In this document: piece by piece, positions 58,301 to 64,000 of the stretch
Layout of the letters: the number at the start of each line of letters is the position of its first letter
How positions within the stretch are numbered: the stretch's first letter is position 1
Origin: Rhizobium sp. NFR07
Lineage (GTDB): Bacteria; Pseudomonadota; Alphaproteobacteria; Rhizobiales; Rhizobiaceae
Length of the DNA: 64,000 nt
Reading direction: 5' to 3'
Assembly: GCF_900111905.1 (NCBI RefSeq)
Contig: NZ_FOKM01000003.1
Coordinates: forward strand, 496,001 to 560,000
Translations under genes and position numbers: made by a program
Notes under the pieces: model-generated
Told to the model about the DNA's origin: nothing
What the model saw: the letters and a program-made list of their open reading frames with translations, nothing else
Databases searched by the model: none

Positions 58301-58815
58301 CGGTGCGGCTCGCCTCCACGCCGGGGCGCGGCACCGCTTTCAGGGTCGACATCGCCCGCGACCTTGCCGCTTCCTCGACGGCGGCTTCCCACACAAGGCG
58401 TTCCCGCAGCCGCCCGGTCGATGTGCTGAGTGGCCTGCGCGTACTCTGCGTCGACAACGAGCCGAAGATTCTCGAAGGCATGGTGCTGCTCACCACCGGC
58501 TGGGGCTGCACCGTCGGTCAGGCGCAATCGATGGCTGATCTCGGCGAGATCATGGGCAGGCGGGAGCGGGCACCGGATATCGTGATTGCCGACTATCACC
58601 TCAGCGACGGAAACGGCATCGAGGCAATCCTCGCACTCAGGGCCTTTTACCAGAGCGACATCCCTGCCCTGCTGATCACGGCGGACCGCACGCCGGATGT
58701 ACGGGCCGAGGCCGAGCGGCACGGGATCGGCGTCCAGCACAAACCGGTCAAACCCGCCGCGATCCGCGCCTATCTCACGCAGGCCGCCGGTTTGCGCCGT
58801 GTCGCTGCCGAGTAG
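55303..58815 (+). CDS. Hybrid sensor histidine kinase with solute-symporter-like sensor domain
   Basis: 1170 residues from the ATG at 55303 (GGAGGGA upstream). Residues 1-500 are a multi-helix sodium:solute symporter (SSS)-like region; then a PAS-like domain (about 645-740, [20 protein letters not shown]), a coiled-coil, HisKA with H-box [16 protein letters not shown] (His811), ATPase with [30 protein letters not shown], and a C-terminal receiver (Asp about 1097, [12 protein letters not shown]). Transport-linked sensing is likely for CbrA/NahK-type kinases. No partner response regulator lies nearby. Confidence 0.92.
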   Translation: MLPGWVILVSAFAYILLLFAVASYGDRRSRLAGVPAGGRPIVYALSLAVYCTSWTYFGGVGLASQRGLEFAAIYVGPILAFTLGMPIIRRIVELAKAEKLTSIADFIAARYGKNSTVAAIVAIVMLVGTVPYIALQLKAVSSSVAVMVNPSDFGIGSGNLHFVDLALIVTVLMACFAIVFGTRHTDATEHQDGLILAVAMESLVKLVAFATVGIAVVFFIFDGWLDLAAKASENLLVTSAASYETPLSRWILIILISAFAIVILPRQFHVTVVENRTPRERRAAGFLLPVYLIAINLFVLPIAAAGLITFGGVGDADLYVLTLPLEAGLPFVTLMTFIGGFSAATAMVIVESVALSIMISNDIVIPLFLRRKLVAYSAGQQDLTRTLLNIRRASIFAVMLLGYGYYRMADSQSGLASIGLLAFAAIAQIAPALLLGLVWRRANARGAILGLSFGFLAWAYLLFLPSLGGPDNSYIAAAVLNFIFPGTAIFSAPNIDPFVTTTIFSLALNTIAFVLGSISRNPRPVERLQAGIFVKRQLRAQFATRGWKTRISVGDLKTVIARYLGEERMLRSFSNYEKTAGRRFQDDQPADMAMIHFSEQLLGSAIGSSSARLVLSLILQKAEDTNSDTAWLLDQASEALQYNQDMLQTALSQMDQGIAVFDSSDRLTIWNRRFRQLLDLPEQAGQVGFLLTDMISLLVERGEIAESDRQSVIGQFKELGASFALVVQRGERIIEVRTNPMPDAGFVATFTDISERVAADQALKQANETLEQRVGERTAELMRVNRELGEARATADEANISKTRFFAAAGHDILQPLNAARLYSSALVERLGSGDKNAAIARNIDSSLESVETILGAVLDISRLDTGAMKPRFGSIGLDDLFKRIETDFAPMAREKNLEFVVMPTSLKVVSDANLLRRLVQNLVSNAIKYTIEGKVLVGARRRGDRVVIEVLDSGIGIPSSKFRTVFKEFARLDDGARTASGLGLGLSIVDRLSRMLSHPVRLASTPGRGTAFRVDIARDLAASSTAASHTRRSRSRPVDVLSGLRVLCVDNEPKILEGMVLLTTGWGCTVGQAQSMADLGEIMGRRERAPDIVIADYHLSDGNGIEAILALRAFYQSDIPALLITADRTPDVRAEAERHGIGVQHKPVKPAAIRAYLTQAAGLRRVAAE

Positions 58816-59025
58816 TTTTCCACAAGGCTCGTCAAATCCCGTTCATGTGACAGTCATCACGGACTGTTTACGGTTGAAATGTCTGAACGTCGGCTAAAAC
58901 CCGATTCAGCCGGAACCCACCGGCTTCTCGCGACGTTCTAGGCGCGTGACTTCCTGGCCCGAAGAGGCCTTACGGACCGACCGGCATAGCGCCATCGGAC
59001 CCGGTAGAGACGGAGACCGCGATCG

Positions 59026-60273
59026 ATGAAGCGCTTTGAAATCATTGATGGAATGCGAGGGTATTTCCTCGTATTCATGGTACTGAACCACCTCATTTTT
59101 GCCGGTGGATATTTCCTTGTAAAAATCAATCACAACCAGCTCGCCTTCGTCGAGGACGCCCAGGGATTCGTGTTCCTGTCGGGTCTGATGATCGGCATGG
59201 TCTATGCCCGCAAGATGATGAAGGCCGGCTATGCCGCCGGTCGCTCGGCAGTCTATAGCCGCGCTTTCGAACTCTATCGCTATGCGATGGGGATCGTGAT
59301 CGCCGTGCTTGCCGCGCAGATGATCCTGCCGGGTGCCTACACGACCTGGTTCAACTGGCTCGGCTACACGAATTTCGACGATCCGCTGCGTCTCGCCGCG
59401 ATCGCCACCTTCTTCTATCAGCCGACCTTCATGGATATCCTGCCGCAGTATATCGTCTACATGCTGTTTGCGCCGATCCTGATCAAGCTCGTGCTGGACG
59501 ACAAGTGGCACTATGTCGTCGCCGCGTCGCTGATGCTGTGGATGGCTGGCCAGCTTGGCCTGCAGCAGCTCGTGACGATCCCGATCAACGAGATGATCAT
59601 GGGCGCTGACGACCAGGGTATCCGCGTGTCGTTCAATCTGTTCGGCTGGCAGATCGTGTTCTTCTCCGGTCTCGTGCTCGGTGCGCTGACCTCGTCCGGC
59701 AAGATCAACTGGAGCAACGTGCTGTCGCCCGACAATACCTTCATCCCGAAGGTGGCGCTGGTGCTGGTGTTGTTCTTCCTGCCGCTGCGCCTGATCACCG
59801 CCAACGAGCTGATGCCGCCGCACATGATCGGCAAGTTTGCCTCGATGGAAATCCGCGCCGATTTCGGTCCGGTCTACCTCCTGAACTTCGCCGCTATGGC
59901 TGCGCTCGTCACCTGGCTGCTGGTTGCCGGCCCGAAGCACAAGGCTCAGTGGGTGCGCTCCATCGCCTCGGCGCTGACCTGGGTCTTCACCCTGCGTTAC
60001 CTGCGCCTGCTCGGCCGCCACTCGCTCTATGTCTATGTGTGGCACGTCGCGATCGTCTACTTCGTCTATTATTTCGACGGTCGTACGCCGGAGCTGAACG
60101 AGTGGACCAAGACCGCGATCGCATTGACCGCCGTAGGCCTGCTGTCGATCCCGGCCCTGTGGCGCGAACGGGACAAGTATCTCGGCACCTCGGGCGATAC
60201 CGCCCCTGCCAAGGCACCGTCGCAGAAGCCCGCGACCGCCGGTGCCGGACCGCAGCAGATGGTCATCCGTTAA
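59026..60273 (+). CDS. opgC: OpgC-family membrane acyltransferase
   Basis: 415 residues. Polytopic membrane protein (about 10 helices). FEIIDGMRGYFLVFMVLNHL and VFLSGLMIGMVYARKM are typical of OpgC, which in Brucella and Rhizobiaceae succinylates periplasmic cyclic glucans. Ser/Pro-rich tail. Glucan modification supports osmotic adaptation. Confidence 0.92.
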   Translation: MKRFEIIDGMRGYFLVFMVLNHLIFAGGYFLVKINHNQLAFVEDAQGFVFLSGLMIGMVYARKMMKAGYAAGRSAVYSRAFELYRYAMGIVIAVLAAQMILPGAYTTWFNWLGYTNFDDPLRLAAIATFFYQPTFMDILPQYIVYMLFAPILIKLVLDDKWHYVVAASLMLWMAGQLGLQQLVTIPINEMIMGADDQGIRVSFNLFGWQIVFFSGLVLGALTSSGKINWSNVLSPDNTFIPKVALVLVLFFLPLRLITANELMPPHMIGKFASMEIRADFGPVYLLNFAAMAALVTWLLVAGPKHKAQWVRSIASALTWVFTLRYLRLLGRHSLYVYVWHVAIVYFVYYFDGRTPELNEWTKTAIALTAVGLLSIPALWRERDKYLGTSGDTAPAKAPSQKPATAGAGPQQMVIR

Positions 60274-60301
60274 GGCGGAGATCGACCTCCAGAATCAGAA
60301 T

Positions 60302-60325
60302 GGGCGGCCAGTCGGCCGCCCTTTT
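60302..60325 (+). terminator. Terminator after opgC
   Basis: 8-bp stem GGGCGGCC / GGCCGCCC with a 4-base AGTC loop followed by TTTTCGTTTT; possibly shared by the converging BASS gene. Confidence 0.88.
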
Positions 60326-60348
60326 CGTTTTGCATCGATTGTCCAAGA

Positions 60349-61308
60349 TCAGGCCGTCTGGCTGATCTTGGCCTTGTCTTCCTCGTCCAGCCGACCGGAG
60401 AACCAGTTGGCCAGCAGGGCACCGGAAATGTTGTGCCAGACGGAGAAGATCGCGCTGGGTACCGCGGCGAGCGGCGAGAAATAGGCCGTTGCCAAGGCGG
60501 CGCCGAGACCGGAATTCTGCATGCCGACCTCGATCGCGATCGCCTTGCGCTTGGCAAGCGACAGCCCGGCCGCTTTGGCTGCGAAGAAGCCGAGCAGGTA
60601 ACCGAAGCCGTTATGCAGGACAACGACGGCGAAGATCAGCAGGCCGGACTGGGCAATCGCGCCCTTCGACGCGGCAACGACGGCCGAGACGATCAACACG
60701 ATGCCGATGACGCTGACGAGCGGCAGGGCCGGCACGGCGGCCTTGACCACCGAGGGAGCGATCTTCTGCAGGGCGGCACCAAGCGCCAAAGGCACGAGCA
60801 CGACGGTGACGATCGACATGAACATAGCCCAGCCATCGACCGGCAGGTACTGGCTGGCAAACATCCAGACCAGGAAAGGGGTGACGATCGGCGCGGCGAG
60901 CGTGGTGACCGAGGTGCAGGCAACCGACAGCGCGACGTCGCCTTTCGACAGATAGGTCATGACGTTGGACGAGGTACCTCCAGGGCAGCAGCCGACAAGG
61001 ATGACGCCCGCCGCCACTTCCGGCGGCATGGGGATGACCTTGGTCAGGATCACGGCCAGCAGCGGCATGATGATGAACTGGCCGAGCACGCCGATGGTGA
61101 CGTCGAAGGGGCGCTTCACCACTTCGCGGAAATCATCGACCGACAGCGTCAGGCCCATGCCGAACATGATGATCGACAGAAGCGTGACGATCCACGGCGC
61201 CACCTGCTTGAACGTGTCTGGAAAGAGGAAGCCGAGGACGGCGAAGACGATCACCCAGAGAGCGAAGGTTTTGCCGACGAAATTGGAAAAGGATGCCAAG
61301 GATTTCAA
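60349..61308 (-). CDS. BASS-family sodium:organic acid symporter
   Basis: 319 residues, about 9-10 membrane helices. Bile-acid:sodium symporter fold: GMGLTLSVDDFREVVKRPFD, VGCCPGGTSSNVMTYLSKGD (first crossover motif) and EVGMQNSGLGAALATAYFSP (second). Bacterial members move organic anions (for example pantoate, pyruvate) with sodium. Convergent with opgC. Confidence 0.9.
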   Translation of the reverse strand: MKSLASFSNFVGKTFALWVIVFAVLGFLFPDTFKQVAPWIVTLLSIIMFGMGLTLSVDDFREVVKRPFDVTIGVLGQFIIMPLLAVILTKVIPMPPEVAAGVILVGCCPGGTSSNVMTYLSKGDVALSVACTSVTTLAAPIVTPFLVWMFASQYLPVDGWAMFMSIVTVVLVPLALGAALQKIAPSVVKAAVPALPLVSVIGIVLIVSAVVAASKGAIAQSGLLIFAVVVLHNGFGYLLGFFAAKAAGLSLAKRKAIAIEVGMQNSGLGAALATAYFSPLAAVPSAIFSVWHNISGALLANWFSGRLDEEDKAKISQTA

Positions 61309-61437
61309 GATCTCACTCCCGAACGAAACAATATGTCGCGCGGTTTACCCTCGATGCCCTGCCTGTCAAGGCCGGTTCCGGCCGGATCGGTTCCTTGTCG
61401 GGACGGCGGGTCGGACACGGAGGCTCAAAACGATTGG

Positions 61438-61462
61438 AAAGGCGGCTTGGGGCCGCCTTTTT
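61438..61462. terminator. Bidirectional terminator near PAS gene 3' end
   Basis: 9-bp stem AAAGGCGGC / GCCGCCTTT with a TTGGG loop and flanking T/A residues on both strands; it lies 14 bases beyond the PAS gene stop on the minus strand. Confidence 0.75.
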
Positions 61463-61475
61463 GGTGTCGTCGTCT

Positions 61476-61847
61476 TCAGGACACGAGCCGGTCAAGCGGG
61501 TGGACGATGCCGGCATAGTGAACCGGGTGGCCGGTCCTGTCGCGGAAGCATCGGCCGAAGGCCATGACCGGCCTTACCGCACCGGTCGCGTCCAGCACCC
61601 GATATTCGGCCCGGTAGGGATGTCCATCCTCGATCGCCTGGCGGATCAGCGTTGCCACCGGCCCCTGATCCTCCGGGTGAACGCGGGCCATGTAATCGGT
61701 AACCGGAAGCCCTTTCAGCGTCGCGGCGGGATCGAGCCCGAATAGGGTCGCGAGCGCCGTGTCGGCATATAAAGTGTCGTCTTCCAGGCACCAGGTATAG
61801 ATGCCCGCTTCCTCGTCGGGCTCTTGATAAACGTCGATGTCTTGCAT
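61476..61847 (-). CDS. Small PAS-domain protein
   Basis: 123 residues from the ATG at 61847 (GGAGGTACATAGC upstream). Almost the whole protein is one PAS fold (YTWCLEDDTLYADTALATLF; VHPEDQGPVATLIRQAIEDG; YRAEYRVLDATGAVRPVMAF). No output domain, so it must act through a partner. Divergence from the ABC genes on the same strand suggests independent transcription. Confidence 0.85.
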   Translation of the reverse strand: MQDIDVYQEPDEEAGIYTWCLEDDTLYADTALATLFGLDPAATLKGLPVTDYMARVHPEDQGPVATLIRQAIEDGHPYRAEYRVLDATGAVRPVMAFGRCFRDRTGHPVHYAGIVHPLDRLVS

Positions 61848-61971
61848 GCTATGTACCTCCAGCGGAACGAACTTTAGCTGGCGGGAATACAAGCTCAAGA
61901 TGGGCTGGAACAAATTTCAGATCTCTGTACGGTATCGGACAAAAGACTTTTCTTTCCAACAGGATAGGTAG

Positions 61972-62742
61972 TCAGATTCCCTCTCCGTAACCGCCCTGCG
62001 AGGCGTTGATGGAGGAGACGAAACGACGGGTGCGTTCCTGCTGCGGGGCGCCGAAAACGCGGTCGGCCGGGCCCTGCTCAACCACCTTGCCGGCTTCGAG
62101 GAACACGGCGTGATCGGCGACGCGGGAGGCGAGGCGCAGGTCATGGGTCGCGATGACCATGGTGGTCCCTTCGCTTGCCAGCTTGCTCAGCACTTCGACC
62201 ACTTCGGTCGCCAGTTCCGGGTCGAGCGCAGATGTCGGCTCGTCGCAGAGAAGCACGCGCGGCGACATGGCGAGTGCGCGGGCAATCGCCACGCGCTGCT
62301 GCTGGCCGCCCGACAGCGTCGAGGGCCAGGCATCAGCCTTGTGCGCCATGCCGACCTTGGCGAGCAGTTCGCGCGCGTGGGCATTCGCCTTTTCGCGCGG
62401 CCATTTCAGCACCGTCACCAGGCCTTCCATGACGTTTTCCAGCGCGGTGCGATGGGGGAAGAGCTGGAAATTCTGAAAAATCATGCCGGTCTGGCGGCGG
62501 ATCTTCTGGATCTCGTTCCAACCGGGCTTTTTGCCGGGCGAAAGTTCCACCACCGCATCGCCCAGCCGGATCGTGCCGGAGGTCGGGATTTCGAGGAGAT
62601 TGATGCAGCGGAGCAGCGTACTCTTGCCGCCGCCGGACGGGCCGACCAGCGCGGTGACGCTGCCTTCGGTGACCTGCAGGCTGATATCGTCGAGAACCTG
62701 GAATTCGACGAAGCTCTTGTTGATGTGGGAGAGCTCGATCAT
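61972..62742 (-). CDS. Amino-acid ABC transporter ATP-binding protein
   Basis: 256 residues. Walker A LVGPSGGGKSTLLRCINLLE, signature LSGGQQQRVAIARALAMSP, Walker B VLLCDEPTSALDP, plus polar-amino-acid family features. Overlaps the permease gene by four bases, so same operon. Drives import of a polar amino acid or cystine. Confidence 0.95.
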   Translation of the reverse strand: MIELSHINKSFVEFQVLDDISLQVTEGSVTALVGPSGGGKSTLLRCINLLEIPTSGTIRLGDAVVELSPGKKPGWNEIQKIRRQTGMIFQNFQLFPHRTALENVMEGLVTVLKWPREKANAHARELLAKVGMAHKADAWPSTLSGGQQQRVAIARALAMSPRVLLCDEPTSALDPELATEVVEVLSKLASEGTTMVIATHDLRLASRVADHAVFLEAGKVVEQGPADRVFGAPQQERTRRFVSSINASQGGYGEGI

Positions 62743-63419
62743 CGGTTGGCCTCCAGCATGCCGCCGTAACGGGAGAAGCGGCGCTCCAGCCTGACCTGCA
62801 GCGTCGAAAGGACGGAACTCAGCGCCAGATAGATCAGTGCCGCCTCGATATACAGGATCAGCGGCTCATAGGTGGTGGCGACGATGCGCTGCGCCGACTG
62901 GAAGAGTTCCGGCACGGTGATGGCGGCGGCAAGCGAGGTGTCCTTGACCAGCGAGATGAAGGTGTTGGAGAGCGGCGGCACGGCGACGCGGGCGGCCTGG
63001 GGCAGGATGGTGCGGGCCATGGCCTGGCGCCAGTTCATGCCGATCGAATAGGCCGCTTCCCACTGACCTCTCGGCACCGAGGCGATGACGGCGCGGATGA
63101 TTTCCGACGAATAGGCGCCGATATTGAGCGTGAAGCCGATGAGCGCCGCCGGAAACGCATCGAGCAGGATGCCGACGCTCGGCAGGCCGTAGAAGATGAC
63201 GAAAAGCTGGACCAAGAGCGGCGTGCCGCGGATGACCCAGACGTAGAAGCGGGCGATCATCACCAGCGGCAGCGGTGCAAACAGCCGGGTGACGGCGGTA
63301 AGAAGGCCGAGCGCAAGGCCGAAGGCGAAGGACAGAAGCGTCAGCGGCACGGTGAACTTGATGCCCGCCCATAACAGCGTCGGCAGCGAATCCATCATCA
63401 ATTGAAGCCAATGCGGCAC
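62739..63419 (-). CDS. Amino-acid ABC transporter permease
   Basis: 226 residues, about 5 membrane helices. Family features: VWVIRGTPLLVQLFVIFYGL, AYSSEIIRAVIASVPRGQWE (EAA region), MNWRQAMARTILPQAARVAV. Single permease, so probably a homodimer. Coupled to the ATPase gene. Confidence 0.95.
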   Translation of the reverse strand: MPHWLQLMMDSLPTLLWAGIKFTVPLTLLSFAFGLALGLLTAVTRLFAPLPLVMIARFYVWVIRGTPLLVQLFVIFYGLPSVGILLDAFPAALIGFTLNIGAYSSEIIRAVIASVPRGQWEAAYSIGMNWRQAMARTILPQAARVAVPPLSNTFISLVKDTSLAAAITVPELFQSAQRIVATTYEPLILYIEAALIYLALSSVLSTLQVRLERRFSRYGGMLEANR

Positions 63420-63447
63420 GGCCCGATCCTTTACTCTTCACTCAAAG

Positions 63448-63478
63448 CGAAACGCCCGGCACCGAGCCGGACGTTTCG
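63448..63478 (-). promoter_or_regulatory. Intercistronic hairpin before the permease gene
   Basis: CGAAACG-x-CCGGC / GCCGG-x-CGTTTCG with a 5-base loop and one mismatch, between the substrate-binding and permease genes. Such hairpins commonly reduce downstream expression or stabilise the binding-protein mRNA. Confidence 0.6.
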
Positions 63479-63531
63479 TTTATCACACAATCTGTCGTGG
63501 CACAGGCGAAGCCTGCGCCGACCTTCGGGCG

Positions 63532-64000
63532 TTACTTGGAGACGTCCTGACCGAAATACTTGTCGGAGATCGTCTTGTAGGTGCCGTCGGCCTTGATATC
63601 GGCCAGCGCCTTGTTGACCTCGGCGACCAGTTCGTCATCGCCCTGGCGCAGCAGGATGCCGGAATAGCTGGCATCGGCCTCTTCAGCGACGATCTTCACC
63701 GGGGCATCAGGCTTCTGCTTCTTGAAGTCGAGGAAGGAAAGGCTGTCATTGATGGTGGCGTCGGCGCGGCGGGTGAGAACCAGCTGGATCGACTGGTCGA
63801 AACCGTCGGTACCGACCAGTTCGGCGCCGGCCTTTTCGGCGATCTTGCCGTAGTTGCTGGTGAGCGACTGGGCCGCCTTCTTGCCCTTCAGGTCGTCGAA
63901 GGACTTGATCTCGTCATTGCCGTCACGAACGATCAGCGCCGCCTTGGAGGCGATATAGGGTTCGGAAAAGGCATACTTCTGCTTGCGGGCATCGGTGATG
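63532..64000 (-). CDS. Amino-acid ABC transporter substrate-binding protein, N-terminus outside window
   Basis: 155 complete C-terminal residues are visible; the frame runs past the right edge. Family pattern of extracellular solute-binding proteins for polar amino acids (KQKYAFSEPYIASKAALIVR; DLKGKKAAQSLTSNYGKIAE; ADATINDSLSFL; NKALADIKADGTYKTISDKY). Periplasmic ligand-binder feeding the permease and ATPase downstream; FliY/cystine-type is possible but not shown. Confidence 0.93.
   Translation of the reverse strand, partial: ITDARKQKYAFSEPYIASKAALIVRDGNDEIKSFDDLKGKKAAQSLTSNYGKIAEKAGAELVGTDGFDQSIQLVLTRRADATINDSLSFLDFKKQKPDAPVKIVAEEADASYSGILLRQGDDELVAEVNKALADIKADGTYKTISDKYFGQDVSK

Overview
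The window is a chromosomal stretch of an alphaproteobacterium of the Rhizobiaceae (Rhizobium / Agrobacterium / Ensifer type). The evidence is the rhizobial flagellar-chemotaxis supercluster (chemoreceptor-cheS-cheY1-cheA-cheW-cheR-cheB-cheY2-cheD-cheT-fliF-visN-visR, then flhB, fliG-fliN-fliM-motA on the other strand, then flgF-fliI-flgB-flgC-fliE-flgG-flgA-flgI-motE-flgH-fliL-fliP and three flagellins). The core block murA / DUF2948 / hisD / UPF0262 / phosphatase / infA / maf / yacG / tRNA-Phe supports the same placement. The species cannot be fixed from the sequence alone.

Layout. 1-6117 (+): two unusual 8-residue-repeat proteins, a GT41 (O-GlcNAc-transferase-like) glycosyltransferase and UDP-galactopyranose mutase. 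This block abuts the flagellins and interrupts what I would expect to be a continuous flagellar cluster. 6250-20657 (-): three flagellins, each with its own leader and terminator, then the fliP-to-flgF rod/ring/export operon and a DUF1217 gene. 20845-26129 (+): motA, fliM, fliN, fliG, a strong terminator, flhB and a small unknown gene. 26172-38200 (-): visR, visN, fliF and the complete chemotaxis operon headed by a soluble globin-type chemoreceptor. 38583-40405 (-): a 3-methyladenine DNA glycosylase, a pair of foreign-looking unknown genes and tRNA-Phe. 40697-47571 (-): housekeeping genes with a self-contained SDR unit inserted. 47728-64000: tRNA-Thr, a secreted unknown protein, a RibD-like reductase, a GT1 glycosyltransferase, a polysaccharide deacetylase, galE, an aminotransferase, mscL, a transporter-coupled hybrid histidine kinase, opgC, a BASS-type transporter, a small PAS protein, and an amino-acid ABC transporter cut by the right edge.

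How the genes fit together. VisN/VisR would activate the flagellar regulon. FliF/FliG/FliM/FliN, MotA/MotE, the rod, ring and export proteins and the flagellins build the motor and filament. The che operon drives it with two CheY proteins, where CheY1, CheS and CheT provide signal termination.

Most original observations: (i) the octad-repeat proteins with an exact 399-bp super-period, next to a GT41 transferase, form a candidate protein-glycosylation module; (ii) all three flagellin leaders share a GGCAT(G/C)AGGC box and a potential anti-Shine-Dalgarno pairing that co-varies between paralogues; (iii) FliN and FliF carry similar DFG-rich low-complexity segments; (iv) a two-gene insert beside tRNA-Phe resembles widespread unnamed accessory families. 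No CRISPR array, insertion sequence or rRNA was seen.
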